From the NCBI GenBank assembly GCA_022457065.1, contig JAJGBQ010000009.1:516008-580007 (forward strand): DNA of 64,000 nucleotides. The letters are read 5' to 3'. Within the stretch, counting starts at the first letter, position 1. The number at the start of each line of letters is the position of its first letter. Positions 43,667-55,778 of the stretch are shown piece by piece. The position numbers were made by a program, and so were the translations under genes. Source of the DNA: Curvularia sp. ZM96 (taxonomy: Eukaryota; Ascomycota; Dothideomycetes; Pleosporales; Pleosporaceae). A model generated the notes under the pieces. It worked only from the letters and a program-made list of their open reading frames with translations. It was not told the origin of the DNA and searched no databases.

Positions 43667-44353
43667 TCTGGACTGCATCTGGCTCAGAAGTCACAATTGT
43701 TTTCATAACTTTAGTTAGTATGTTCATAGTTTAGAAGGATCAATATATCTCTCTGCATTATGAGTTCGCATTATATTTTCCGCAAAACATATCTAAATCA
43801 CACGAGCTAAGCCGTGGCAGAGGTTACACTGTAAATCGTTGCGGATTGAGACCCTTGCTGCAGTCGGAGTTGGTGGCACGTTACCATAGTCCCTTGTTAC
43901 AACAAACCGAGGGCTCTGAGATCTCTTCCAGCGAAACGGTCATAGAAAACAATGTCTAGCATATTTTTGTGGATGAAACTCCAAGACCTGTACGCACAGA
44001 CTGGTTAGACCAAATGATACCAATCAACTGGTAATATTTCGTAGCCCACTAATCAGACGTGGTAAACATGGAATTAAAGTGACCTTCCTGCCTACATGAA
44101 TCTCTCCTGCAGAAGATAGAGCAGAGAGTACTATGATAAATCATTCTTTCAGGTCCCATTCAAGCCGAAATCTCAACATACAGACAAGACACTGTTTTAA
44201 TACTGATATGAATATGAAGTATTAAACAGGATCTATTATTTTCCTGACACAAACACTATCCTGTACACTAGGTCTCCACCATGAAGCCATATATGACTGC
44301 TCCCAGCCATCCCACTGAACGGTCCCGCTAATTGACAAGGCTATTGAACACCA
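43667..44353. other. Intergenic spacer
   Basis: No supportable gene between the PKS remnant and the SnoaL-like gene. AT-rich with no obvious repeat ends. Confidence 0.45.
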
Positions 44354-45059
44354 TTACTGAGATGGCTCCTTTTTCGCTAGCGCTGAGACAAACTGCTCGG
44401 AGTACGCTGAGTCGACAAACTCGTCAAAATTGGACACCTTTCTACCATCTTCTGTAAAGGTCAGGATCAACGCATACTCGTTCGCGTAGGGCCCTATTTT
44501 CGTTTCCGCTCTGCTAGATGCGTGTATAATGCATTTCCGCGCCGCAGCATCATGTATTTCCTCCTTTACAGTGACCTGAAGCTGTTAGTCATGACACAAT
44601 CGAGGAGGCAGTGCGCACTGACTGTAAAATTTGAGTACAGATGCATGATTTCGCTGAGGTACGCCCTGTATTCGGCATTACTCCTAGCGGCCCGGTTCAT
44701 GGAGGCGGGCAACACGCGGTATTTGCAATCAGGTGATCGATAGGCCATGATATCATCAATATCCCAGGCGTTGTACGCTGCTATGACGGCCCGAGCTGTA
44801 CCTTGCTGAGCTACCAAACTATGATTGTCAGGGGAGTAATTCAATTGTATGAAGATTATATCGGACGCCAATTCGGTATCTTGCCGTTTGTGCTCGTGGT
44901 AAGGACATACTTGGGAAGAAGGTTGATGTCGGCATCGTTAAGACATTGTTTCAAGTCCAGGCCAATCCAGATATCGCTTGACTCTGTTTTGGGTCTGGCC
45001 AGCGGATGAGAAGCGGCAAGGAATGACAATGTTATAGCAACTAAGTTGACGAGCCTCAT
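44354..45059 (-). CDS. Secreted SnoaL/NTF2-like protein
   Basis: Three exons on the minus strand, 45059-44911, 44818-44623 and 44575-44354, with 92- and 47-nt introns, give 188 residues in continuous frame. The first 21 residues are a signal peptide (MRLVNLVAITLSFLAASHPLA). The mature part has the cone-shaped SnoaL-like pattern common in fungi: ARAVIAAYNAWDIDDIMAYR, a VLPASMNR loop, YRAYLSEIM, then after the second intron EIHDAAARKCIIHASSRAET, GPYANEYALILTFTEDGRKV and FVDSAYSEQF. Related fungal proteins occur near secondary-metabolite genes and some act as cyclases or dehydratases, but many have no known activity. The signal peptide argues for secretion rather than a cytosolic pathway step. 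It appears intact and neighbours the dead PKS; a past functional link is speculative. Confidence 0.75.
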
Positions 45060-47589
45060 GATGACTGGCGGACGAGGCTAGGCGAAAAGTGCAAAATTAC
45101 ATCCAAGTTCCGTAGCAGACGGCCTGTTATATGGGGATGCAAGCACTGCACCAGTGACGGCGAGAACGGTTATCAGGACTCATACTACTGCTGCATCCTC
45201 CAAGGTGCTACTATCTTGCTGTATCTCACCCACGACGTAGTTATGAAGGGGCTGATGGTATCACCATCTCTCGTCAGAGATGATAGTTCTAGTCGAAATT
45301 CAGCGCTTATGGTATGAGGTTGTCCATGGCCATGTAAGTCCGCATTGCCGGCTGCGCTGACTGCAACTAGGGGTCAGCAGTCCCATTCAACGTAACCTCA
45401 CGAAGCAAGCCAGGGCTTTTGAATTCACGCTGCAAACATCGTTTTGCTAGCTACAAGTAACGACAGCGATATACTTGGAACACGAGATCTGCTACCGCGT
45501 TGTTGCTTGGAATACATGTAACTTGCTCTATGGACGAGGTGCGATATATCATTCTCTGTCTGATAAACTACTGATTGGATCGGCTTGCCGTTGGGTCTGA
45601 ATCATAAGAAAAACATCCAGGCAGTATAGTGCGGACACCCAGTGGCCGGTGTACGGGTGTTCATCTTGCGCTCATACTCGTTGCCCGCTGCCATTGGTAG
45701 GCTCCATCTAGAATCACGACCTGAAGATGAAACAAATTCGCACATAGTAGCCCCGACCAGGTGCAGAGAACCTACTTTTGTGAATGCCAGATGAGATTAA
45801 TCTGCAATCAGTGCTCTGGACGCAGCAGCAAGAAATGAACTACGTGCACCACCATGAAATTTCAGTCAAGGGTTTCCTGCCACAAAGTCAAGTGGGTCGC
45901 TAGACTTTCCCAACAGGTCTTTGGACTGGATTACAGCGAGACTTGCGTTCTGGTAAGTGGTATCTGCTTGCGCCAGCAGCAGGCTGATACGGACCCATTG
46001 TTTAGCGATCACATGTTAGCCGCGCCGCAAGAGAGCGGATGCAAGCTTCCAACACGCTGTGTTAGCGTTGGTCCTCGAGGCCGCACCGTACGACGCCATT
46101 CATGTCGAGAACTTTTGCTCATTTTCTACTTCGTATACTGTATGCAGGAATTCGTCACTATGCGACGATCTTTCTGAGACGCGTGCTAGGCGCTCGGCAT
46201 TACGTTGGCAGCAAGCGACAATGCCGCCTGGTCCGGCATGCAATGACTCGTAGGACGACTTACTTCGTATCTAAGGGTGCACGGTGATTACGTTCAGGGT
46301 CAGGGATCTTGCGTTCTTTCAAATCGCCACGCACAGGCAGTCGCGTATGCAGGGGCAGGTTCACGCAAGCTTCCCCAGCCCCACGGTTAGAGGGTTGATT
46401 GCATGCCTTTGCAGCCTGTTATCGCCATCAGCGGAAGCGATGGATCGGTGTATCGTCCACACCGCTTGTGTAACGTGTAACTGCCGAATCAGAGACGCGA
46501 TAACTTGTGGCAACCTGGTGTGATGAAGATGTTGCTATACAACAATGACAGATCAACACCTACGGGTTAGACATGGAAGCGGAGCGTTCAAACATACAGG
46601 CTATAGATTTCCGCTAGTAGCAAAGCACGCAGAACAATCACTACGACATCCACTGTCATCTCTTCTAGAGTTCTTCACAGGCGCGAGGTTATGCAAATAA
46701 TTTGTGCAGACTAACATATTATGGTCGAGTATGACAATGCAGTTGTGACACACTGCCGTTATCGCTGGATGGGCCGGCAAACCTCTCCGCTCACTAGGTA
46801 AGGTGTAAGCTGCTTACCACCAAGCGCTTGATGATTGCGGCGTGGTTGTTGTGGTGGAGCCTTCTACCGTGCCGTATGATCCTCCAAAATGCTTACGGTC
46901 ATCCCCTGATCGTACCATGCTGACCCACACTATGTTGCGTCCGGCCCCCGGCCCCCGGCCCCCAGCCACCGCCCCCCGGCCCCCGTTACGAGATGTGGGC
47001 GTCGCAACGACAGAGCACTGCTCCTGGTTCGCTACCATCACAGGCGCATGCGCAATCCGCGGAGTCCGCGGAGTCCGCGCATGCGGTGCCGGTGCCAGTG
47101 ACAGGGTCTTATCCCCGGTGCTAACTGACAGTGGCTACTTGCAGGGCTGTACCGAGTCAGCACTTAAATGAAACGTCACACGCTAGGACTGTTCATCCAG
47201 ATCGGCACGCGCTTTCCTTGCCAAAGTCGCATCCTGGAAGTCACGGCTTCAAACAACCTGCAAGAATCTTCAGGACGCCTCTAGTACGTAGTAACTATAA
47301 TCATGAACACGAACCAAGTTAGTGTGGATGATGGCACAAGAGCGCAGCTGGATATGCATAGCATGCTAGATGAGAGATCGAGGCTTACTTCGTAAATCCT
47401 TGCAATCTTCTCAACAGGCCATCATCCCTTGGGCTTGGTCTAGACTACTACGGTGCTGAACTGAATCCACATTATGCCCAAGAAATGTCAAAACGCTCAT
47501 TCATGGGGTTCTTGGTGCGTTAAGGTCTGCGCGCGGGACGCCTCTTTTGCTGTCCGCCGCCGACACCGATGGGCCTCTTCCTCGTTGAG
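45060..47589. other. Long gene-free region with C-rich simple sequence
   Basis: I see no supportable gene in 2.5 kb. Frames up to about 110 codons lack domain character. A run of GGCCCCC-type repeats lies at about 46935-46985, and a GCGGAGTCC duplication at about 47056-47075. The left end should hold the promoter of the SnoaL-like gene. Confidence 0.45.
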
Positions 47590-48405
47590 CTATCTCAAGT
47601 AGTGGATGCGAAGGTCAAGCTCATCGGTTCTGTTGGCGATTTGGTCCCAGCGCCGCTTTTCCCACGGTTTGTCAAACAGCTGACTGACGAAGAGATTGAC
47701 CTCGCGCTGCCGAGACGGGGCTTGCTTGATCATCCTGTACCGGGCATATCCTCGTAGCAAGTGCTCGTGGTACCCTTCTCTTCTCCATGCCTCTGTCAGT
47801 GCATCAAGGTTAAGCGCCCGTCCTGCATTCGTCACGCCTCCCCTAGTCTGCAAGATATCTTCTTCGAACGTGTCTCGTCTTATCAAGATGGGACACTTGT
47901 GCAGAATCTCAAGGATATCCTTTATGGGGTCGGTGATGGTGCACGGAAGCCGCCTAATGTCGGACAGCTCGGCCTGCCTTGGTGAATATATCCATAGGGA
48001 TTCCTCCCTTCTGTCGTCTTCGTCTCTCTGACTTTGCTGTCGGATATTGGCGCAGCAATTATCCAGTGTGAGACAAAATTGGGTCAAGAATACCTCTGCG
48101 TATCCAACGTATAGACCTTGGGTCCTTTGTAGAATGCTGTCTGCGTGTCCCGCGTTCAGGTGGTGCCTCAATTGGCCGACTAGATAACTTGGCAATTCCG
48201 GCATGGGCCATGCGTTCGGGGAAGCCTCCTTCATCGCTAAAGAGAAGATCTCTTCGTACGGCAGAATGGTCAAGCCATAGTGAACCACTTCTTCGAGTCG
48301 GCCTCGCAAGCTACGCTCCCAGTCGATGTCAGCAAACTGCGAGGCATTGCTTGCGCCGACCACGGCTTCTGTGTTGACAGACGCATGATGTTCGGATTCG
48401 GGCAT
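47590..48405 (-). CDS. Hypothetical protein, 271 residues
   Basis: Complete single-exon frame from MPESEHHASVNTEAVVG. I do not recognise the family. The body is mostly helical and charged, with RGRLEEVVHYGLTILPYEE, YLVGQLRHHLNAGHADSILQ, VFLTQFCLTLDNCCANIRQQ and a basic C-terminal region (AWRREGYHEHLLRGYARYR, DKPWEKRRWDQIANR). No signal peptide or membrane segment. It could be part of a larger gene with unnoticed introns, but both ends look natural. Regions 48 to 51 kb hold three such unassigned genes in mixed orientation. Confidence 0.5.
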   Translation of the reverse strand: MPESEHHASVNTEAVVGASNASQFADIDWERSLRGRLEEVVHYGLTILPYEEIFSLAMKEASPNAWPMPELPSYLVGQLRHHLNAGHADSILQRTQGLYVGYAEVFLTQFCLTLDNCCANIRQQSQRDEDDRREESLWIYSPRQAELSDIRRLPCTITDPIKDILEILHKCPILIRRDTFEEDILQTRGGVTNAGRALNLDALTEAWRREGYHEHLLRGYARYRMIKQAPSRQREVNLFVSQLFDKPWEKRRWDQIANRTDELDLRIHYLR

Positions 48406-49035
48406 GTCCTAAGGACTTGCTAGCAGTGCAATGAGGGAGGAAAAGCGGGATCGTGTGCCGTCTTGTTATTAGAGAAAATACGCAGATACCTAAAAGCAGA
48501 TATGTAAAATCTATATTTCTAAAGAACATGCAGTAGCTGATCCATAATGTATCCAAATTCGCCGACCGAGTTTCTATAACAAAGCCCGCTGCCTTCGTTT
48601 GCACTGGCACAGACCTGCCGCCATACATTACACTTGGCAGTATCATGCTGATCACGTTGAAAGCATGGCAAACGTGCAGAAATTGATGAGTAAGCTGAAT
48701 TGGTACTCAATGTACGTCAGCTTGCTTATGTACTACCGTAAAAACAGAGGGAAATTCCAGCGTTGAAGAGCCTGCGTCACCCCTAATGAACATCTGTCAG
48801 CGTAATTGTATCGAGAAGCTAATCTTATGCTTGTGGAGTTCTCGTAGGAACACTGTTGCAAAATCTCGCTCCATGTGTTACATAGTGAAATTGATAGATT
48901 GTTAATATCCTCCCGTGTGAAATACAGAGTTCGCTATAGGTAAGTTGAAATGAAGAGCTCTCACAACTCCCAACCATATTTAACTATGCGAATCTGACTA
49001 TCAAAGGCAAATTAAAGTGCCTAATCTTTACGGAC
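48406..49035. other. Divergent intergenic region
   Basis: Lies between two genes transcribed away from each other (47590-48405 minus and 49036-49686 plus) and should contain both promoters. No motif stands out. Confidence 0.45.
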
Positions 49036-49686
49036 ATGTCTGGACGTGCGTTGCCGGACGGAGGCATCGAGCTTCATTCCCATGGTAGCTCGACAGGCTT
49101 TGTAGAAGACAACGACCTATTGAAGGGCCCGGTGCCTGGAAGCCCCATCCGCCAAACAGCCTCAAAGACATGCACTTTCTGGGGCAAGTTTCCTCGTTTT
49201 GTTCCCAAACCCGCAGCGCCCTTTATAGAGGAGTTCAATCGTTTAGCCAATCAGGAGGGATGGGGCAAAAAGAAGAAGCGCGTGTATCTTGTGGAGGCGC
49301 TGAATGCTGAGATCGACTTCCATAGCGATGAGACAAGGGGATTAGTTCGCTGGCAACGCTTGTGCCGGGAACTCGGACTTAGCAGTGAGCCGGAGTCGAA
49401 CACAATGCAAAAAAGTAAGTTCATGAACTATTTTTGGAAACACCAACACCACACATGCTGTGTAAGATAGTGCTGTCGCAAGTGAGATACTGACCGATTC
49501 TAGATCCTCAAGCCCCACTTCGTGAACCTCTATACACTTTTGGATCACCGTCGAAACCCGGAAGTCCCGGTAGTGTGCTTCGATTCATTCAAGGAGCTCG
49601 TTAAAGACATACGCAGAACGGGAAATTTTCCACGAGAGTGTGCGAAGCAGGATGGATACATGAAGGTTCTTCTGAAAAGGATATAG
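49036..49686 (+). CDS. Small basic protein of a fungal orphan family
   Basis: Two exons. Exon 1 starts MSGRALPDGGIELHSHGSS and contains a conserved-looking block (FIEEFNRLANQEGWGKKKKR, RWQRLCRELGLSSEP). The second exon, 49504-49686, reads ILKPHFVNLYTLLDHRR, VVCFDSFKELVKDI, FPRECAKQDGYMKVLLKRI. The join is uncertain. A weak-looking donor at 49462 (42-nt intron) keeps frame but adds an odd tail with several His, while the better donor GTAAGT at 49415 shifts the frame by one base. I recall similar two-block proteins in many ascomycetes without known function. If the GTAAGT donor is the ancestral one, the gene carries a one-base defect. Confidence 0.5.
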
Positions 49687-50295
49687 CAAGACGTACAACT
49701 TATGCTGCACTATTGTCTGTAGCAAAAAAAATGCAACATCTTTAGTTTTATTTCTTGATCTGCTGTGACGCTCGCCAGTGCCAAATGTCGAGCATGAATT
49801 TGTAACTTGAATTTCTTCGATGACAAAAACAAGGGTCGAACAACATCAGAGCGTAACAGACTTATAGAACACAGGGTGTCTCCAGTTTGGTAGTGCAGAT
49901 GGGGATATGCGAGGCTGCTTCCGGAATGCCCGCCTGCATAATTACATACAACAGTGGTTTAGAGATTGCCCATCAAGCAAAGCCCCTGATAGCTGACCGC
50001 GCGCTGCGTCCAAAATCTTCAAAATGAAGCAATTTTTACATTATCAACACATTCATATACTCCCAACAGTTACTTGAATTAAGCGCAAAGCATGCAACTT
50101 AGCTGGTGCACCATATCTCGAGTTTACAGGGGAACTGAGAAGCTAGCACAGCATCAAAGATTGGAAATTCTAAGCAATATATATGGGGCAAGCTATATTC
50201 TACGTGCACATCACGTCCCTTGTAGAGAAACCTCGAAATCATGATACTACACAGCCTATGTTTGATTAAACCCTGCACCTATCTGCTGCGCCTGT
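49687..50295. other. Convergent intergenic spacer
   Basis: 3' sides of two genes face each other here. No further feature is visible. Confidence 0.45.
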
Positions 50296-50949
50296 TTATA
50301 GCAATCGCTTGACCCAATCGGGCGCCTCTGGCTGACACTTTGGCACAGGTTCTTCGGGGGTTTCCGAGTCAAAAGAGCAGGCAGTCGGAGAGTCATACCA
50401 ATGCACTTCACTCCTAGGCACCCAATTCCTTAAACCTACCGGACTCACATAGTCCAACAGGTTATCTGGTGGATCGTATCTCTTGTCTGAGTTAGGTGTT
50501 TCCGGCTCTTCGCCCGGCATATCAAAGATATCTGGTGAAGAAGCACGTTCAAGATGCGCTGCAGTAAGGTGGTTTCGAAACTCTTCGAGAGCTGATGATG
50601 GCGCAGGTGATTGGTTTGCGCGGCTTGAGGCTGGTGTATCAGAAGCCGGATTGTGCTGGTTGGCAGGTTGATGGTCCTCCTGCAAAGCGCGCTCCGCTAG
50701 CGAGTGTTCTGTACTATCCACGGTTGGGTAGGTGTTTTCCAACTCCGCACATAGTTGCTCTCCAAGATTCCTAAGATTTCTGTGACCTGTTAGATCATAT
50801 CAACGACGGATAAATGGTTCTTACTGGCTAACTGGTGGATGGTGGTCGAGCCAGAATCGCAACACGGACTTTACGGCTTTTGCGAATGGTTCCGAGTTCC
50901 TGAACATTGTTTCGTTAGATGCCGATGTTGCATACGATAGGTTTGACAT
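50296..50949 (-). CDS. Hypothetical Pro/Ser-rich protein, 202 residues
   Basis: Two exons, 50949-50825 and 50779-50296, joined over a 45-nt intron with a CTAAC branch site. The N-terminus is MSNLSYATSASNETMFRNSE followed by a helical KAVKSVLRFWLDHH segment. After the join comes NLRNLGEQLCAELENTYPTV, then a disordered, Glu/Pro/Ser-rich region with SSPDIFDMPGEEPETPNSD and a C-terminal block (YVSPVGLRNWVPRSEVHWYD, APDWVKRLL). I do not recognise the family and see no catalytic motif or targeting signal. The frame upstream of the chosen ATG meets a stop, which supports this start. Confidence 0.5.
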
Positions 50950-52079
50950 GTTCAAAGACAAGTGGCCTGAAGCTGCTCACAGCTTTGTGCTTCCCTAGAC
51001 AGCAGTCGAACTTCTTAATAGTGGCCGGCATATAACATCTGGAACATCTCTTTGTGATACTTAAAAACTGTACGAAGCTCACTTTTATCAATCGATTACA
51101 CCACCCGTTATCAGAATTACGCCAGTACTCTCTGTACTGCTGACTGCAGTTCCACTAGAAACAAACTTGCTGATCGACCGCAAGCAATATTGCCTAGAAA
51201 CTCATTGACGTTGTTTCGCCCCTCTAGTCATCACGATAGTGACGTGAGATACAGCCACTTTCGAGAGCACGGTAACATTTGCACAACGTTGACAGTGATA
51301 TGGCTATATTGGCTAGAGCGTAGGCTAAATTAGACATATGGAAAGCCTTCGAGGCTGAGGGTCTTGCAGGAGCTTGAAGGATTATCATACTGCATGTAGG
51401 AATGTACAAAACCGTTCGATGTGCGATAGCGATCCACTGTGTGCATCAGAAGGCTACTGTTCTTTGCGTCTTGAATCACTTTAACACAATACAGTCCTAT
51501 TTGACTCTCATGAGTACAAGTATCTTTGGAGACATGGAACATAAATTCCGTCATTCTCTCTGCTCTTGAGAGGAGGTACTGAATAGTTGCGTATAGCGAT
51601 TTTTTGTCTTTCACGTACTATCGTGTTATGGACAGATGGTCATACAATTGGCACCTCACCACGATATGTAACTAACGTGTTCCTAGCAATCTCATAGCCT
51701 CACACACTAAAGGTGAACTAGCAGTGTTGTCAGTAGGCTGCCCGCGCGTAGTCTTGTATCATGAAGTTCCAATAACTACATACAAGGGTAGGATTAATTC
51801 TTAGTAAGAGTAGTATTCTGCCTTCAAACAACCCATTTTGTGGTCTCCGAGCGGTTATATTATCGGAATACCTTACATCTTCTCCGTGTGATAGTTGGGC
51901 AGACTCACTCCCACTAAACCTGCTGCTTTGATCTGGCACATAACCCAATTGCGAGCACTTAATCTAAACCTCACTTAAGGCTTTCTGCATGCTCTGTCTT
52001 CTGATTGAAGTGGCTGCTATTGTAAGTATACTATATTCACTCTCTAGCTAAAAGGCCTCTAACCATGAGCAGTCGATAT
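50950..52079. other. Gene-free spacer
   Basis: Short minus-strand frames (for example 51614-51330) lack domain character. I see no supportable gene or repeat. Confidence 0.4.
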
Positions 52080-53182
52080 CTAAAGAATTACCATAAATAG
52101 CCAAGGCGTTAAATTCCTCGCACGCATCCTCGTAGTGTTATTGCTAACAGAATTATCATTGTCATATTGATCAATAACATGGGTCTCAGTGTCGCCATGG
52201 GTAGCCTCGCAAGATTTTATTCTTGCTTTATAGACGCTGATACCGTGTACCTGCCAGCACAACGCCGATTTGCTGTCCAGCTCGTCATTACCGACTTCTT
52301 CAATAAGTGGTACAGAAGGGTAATTGACGTCTAGTTTCAATAGTAAAATACGGCCTGAGTGTACAAACAATCTGTTCGGCCGCTTCTCGGCAAGGCTGAG
52401 AGCTGGTGCCTCTTTTTTGCCCTTCCTGTGTTCCCTACCACCAAATGTGTCGGACAGAGTATATCTGGGCTTTCCCAACCTTCTCGCAATATATTCTACG
52501 TCTGCCTTGATGATAGGGTCCCCATCGTTCAGGAATGACAGGAATAGAGAGCGAGAAGACCGGATGTCTTCGCGTTTATGGCTCTGCAGCGGGTTGATGG
52601 ATATTGGGGGGCATCCGAACAAAATGCAGTGTATGTTGGAAAAGTCCTTCGTGACAGTAATGAGCCGAGAAGTCGCTTTGGATAGGACGTGAGCATACAA
52701 GAGGCTTGCCGTGGCGGCTCCCGCGGAGTGGCCTGTGAACAAAAGCGTCGATTTGTCCTTGTAGTTGTCTAGACAAGTTGCTAGCGGGTCAATGAGCGAC
52801 CTAGAAGCATTCAAAAAACCGCCGTGGCATGGGTTCTCCACTCCCTGAATCGCATCAGCGCGCAATCGACTTACAAGAAGACTCGTCTACAGACAAATAA
52901 ACCTCTTGAATCATGAGGGCGGTTTTTGAGGTTTACTATCCAGTCTCTGACGCCCCTGGTGCCGGTGAGAGCTACCACAATGATCTTTCCGTGTAACTCC
53001 ACCGTTCTCTGGCTGACAAGAGTTCTCTCGAGCGCATTGCATCGCTGTGCGCTAGACACAACTGCAGTGTTGTAGGCTTCTTCCGAACAGAGCACTGCCA
53101 GGCGAATCAGAGGCCAAGGTAAGTTTGGTCTATCTGCCGCATCAGCGACTTGCGCTCCTTGTTTTCCACATGAAGTCAACAT
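52080..53182 (-). CDS. Class 3 lipase-like alpha/beta hydrolase
   Basis: Two exons, 53182-52895 and 52844-52080 (49-nt intron, phase 0), give 350 residues. The order fits lipase class 3 (triacylglycerol/diacylglycerol lipases): an LTGTRGVRDWIVNL segment near 74-87, HGGF before the catalytic part, the nucleophile elbow TGHSAGA with Ser at about 136, an NDGDPI segment that can supply the Asp, and a late WQVHGISVY that can supply the His. There is a hydrophobic C-terminal stretch (PWLFMVIL) and no clear signal peptide, so a membrane-associated or cytosolic lipase is more likely than a secreted one. The start is uncertain: open sequence continues upstream to about 53393, but no intron joins it cleanly. 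The catalytic set looks complete. Confidence 0.72.
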
Positions 53183-53544
53183 ACCTATGCATAACGAGGC
53201 CCGCGCATATTAGTCCTGCAGACACGCACAAGGCTGAATCGTGATGTACATGTGCTAACGGTCCTGTCAGAGCGCAAACATTGGTGTTTTTTTTTTCCAG
53301 TGCTAGCGCCAAGCTCTTATTAAAGCGATTACTGTCATTCGTTTGACTCCGCTCATCGTTAGCTGTGAGCCACTTGTTGGAGACTAGCATCATCTACCCA
53401 AGCGCAGCCATATGTACAACAAGACCCTAATAAGCTGCGCTTCAGCTTATACAATTATTGCTTACAGGAGGTCGCTTCCTTTGCCTAAGAGTATGCTGGG
53501 CTGGCATAATCACCTAGTACAACTTGACGTACTCAATGCCTCTA
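53183..53544. other. Upstream region of the lipase gene
   Basis: Possible 5' exon sequence of the lipase (minus-strand frame 53393-53142) that I could not splice in frame. Otherwise empty up to the miniature element at 53545. Confidence 0.4.
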
Positions 53545-53822
53545 CACTCTCATGCATTTGCAGCTTCCGCTTTGCACACGCGGCTTACTTGTCATCCCAC
53601 GCGGGACATGGATCCGCCTGGCATACGCTTATCTGGAAAAGTCTTAGGCTCTATAGATATGACACATTGATTGGTCTGAGCGTCTGAAAGCAGATCGACT
53701 CATGGCATTGCTGGTAGAAACTAGTACTATCTGAGTAAGATTACTACTAAGCGATAGAGGCTTAGCGTGGGATTAAAGGTCGTCTGCTTACAGAAACCGG
53801 AAGCTGCAAGTGCATGAGAGTG
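53545..53822. mobile_element. Miniature inverted-repeat element, family 2
   Basis: 278 bp with TA on both sides (53543-53544 and 53823-53824). Termini are CACTCTCATGCATTTGCAGC and its inverse. Nearly identical to 36350-36616 over its whole length, with about 11 additional internal bases near 53706-53717. The close match 17 kb apart indicates recent movement or gene conversion. Confidence 0.82.
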
Positions 53823-54219
53823 TACCCGTGGAGGTCAATGGTATGTTAGCTTCTACAATCACGTTACCAGTATCCTATGCTGCTACTATCGTAAGCCACT
53901 TCACTTTGTCAGCAATCAACAACAAGTCACTGAACCAATCTTTTGGGAGAAAGAGTCACCTTGTAACCCATTTGTATGTGGAGAGTCTATCCATTGGGCT
54001 ATTTGCGTTCTGTTTCTGTCGACAAGCGCGAAAGGCATGCATATGTTGCCATAATACTATAGAGAAAAACCACATTGAATAAAAGAAACCACACCGCATG
54101 ACCGTGGTATCGAGGACACTGTCTGAGCAGGAATGAGTGTGTAAGTATCATGCGTCCCAACCACACCATGCATAGAGCGGCAATTGTTCAGGTATGGCAA
54201 GCCTGGGCATGAAGGATTG

Positions 54220-55094
54220 TTAACTGTTGATTGTGGGACGGTCGATGGGTCCAAACACCCAATCTGGAATGATGGTTAGCCTACTGCATCGTCCACAGAC
54301 TGGTCATTGTGTTTGGATTTGACTCACATTGGGCAGCGTACTTCACTTCGAAACTGCCTTGTCGACCTTGGCAATTCACTGGTCCCTTTCCGCCGGCTGT
54401 TTCGAGGCGATATACGGAATCGACACTCCCGATAGAAGGACCGGCGTCGGCGAGGCGGAGCCAAGGAACTGCCCTCTTGATGCAGCCCGGAATAGGCCGA
54501 TCTAGGGGCATTTGTTTCTTCAACCTTTTTAACCTGGGCAATGGGGTAGGGTGACTGAGAGAGCTGGTCAAAAGCAAAGACAGGTAAGCTTGTGCCATTA
54601 AAAACCCCAAAAAAGTGGTGTCCAACCACCCTATCAAAGTCTTCCAGCCTTAAATAGCTTTCTAACGCTTTTGGATGGGTGCTCAAACGAAGGGCTAACG
54701 CAGATATCGCTGGAAGCTTCCATTCTGCGGCCAGCAAGTTGGTGCTAAGCTTACTGCCGATGTCGTAAAGAACGGCTTTGATAATGTCAGCAGTATACTC
54801 ATTGCCGTGCAAGCTTGGACTACCTGTGGCGCCTGTGCTGCTGGGCGCAGCAAGCTCGTCGCCATTCGCACATGTGTAATTCTGAGTCCCTAGCCCCAGC
54901 ACAACGTACTTGAGCTGACCAGCTGGAGCTGCAAGGGAACTCTGAGGCATCATGCCGGCAAGTTTGTCGACAGCGTTTGCGGATGTGTGCGTGGGTACAT
55001 TGTACTTGTCTATGGTCAGAGCATGAGCAGAGCCACCAAAGGAAGCGGAAAGTAAACTAGTCCATATGAACCACGCGGAAAAGATGGCGAGCAT
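54220..55094 (-). pseudogene. DUF3455-family secreted protein with one-base frameshift
   Basis: The N-terminus is a signal peptide (MLAIFSAWFIWTSLLSASFG then GSAHA). The family pattern follows: KYVVLGLGTQNYTCANGDE, DIGSKLSTNLL, VVGHHFFG and LPVFAFDQLSQSPYPIAQVK. Near 54472 the frame slips by one base. The expected continuation VPWLRLADAG, SVDSVYRLETAGG and FEVKYAAQ lies in the next frame. A 64-nt intron (54264-54327) then joins YWVFGPIDRPTINS and the stop at 54220. The family is common in ascomycetes and its function is unknown. Everything apart from the slip is well conserved, so this is either a very young pseudogene or a sequence error. No catalytic residues can be named. Confidence 0.72.
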
Positions 55095-55778
55095 TCTGCA
55101 GCAAATCTAAGAGCTTTTCGGCAGCTGTTCGGCAGATTGTCGAATTGCCCAACCTTGTTTGCAGGAGTTGAGGTGCTATAAGTTCATGTCCTCTCCGTAT
55201 AACGCGAAAAAGCTATAGAAAATTGAGGATGATCAGTCAACTAGCATCCTTGCGACATAAGCCGCTTACATGCGATTGCCAGAGCGAAGCTAGTCATTAA
55301 TTTACTCTATAAACTTGCAGCGACGAACGACGAAAAGGCAAATAAGTTGTATCCATATGATTCCGATGTAACTTAAGTAATCAGTTCAACATTGATATAG
55401 GAATACGGAGCTTGCGGCTACCGCCAAAGCATAAAATTGCGTGTAGGCCTTGGTACTAATCACGGCGAAAGTGTCACGCACAAAAGGCATTGAGATTCTA
55501 ACCAGCCTTTATTTTCCTATCACGCATTGCGTCACAAGTCTCATAATAGTAGTTTCAAGTCTATGGTGAGACCATATCTGTACGTCATCACTGTAAATCT
55601 CTGAAGAAAATAGTTATGCTTCTCTTGTAACATGAATACCACATTGTGCACACGGAATCATGGTGAAATAATTAGACTCCATAGCTCTTCTCCCCCTACG
55701 TCATCAGGTCATATTTTGATGCTACCACCACACGTAGCACTGAGAGCCTCGAGTTCGCTGCCTATAGCACGGCATTGG
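55095..55778. other. Intergenic spacer
   Basis: No gene supportable. Upstream side of the DUF3455 gene and downstream side of the WD40 remnant. Confidence 0.45.

Noticed and set aside
46814..47171. Pro/Arg-rich and Gly-rich frames around the C-rich repeat
   Set aside because: Composition is dictated by the GGCCCCC repeat; no conserved segment on either side.
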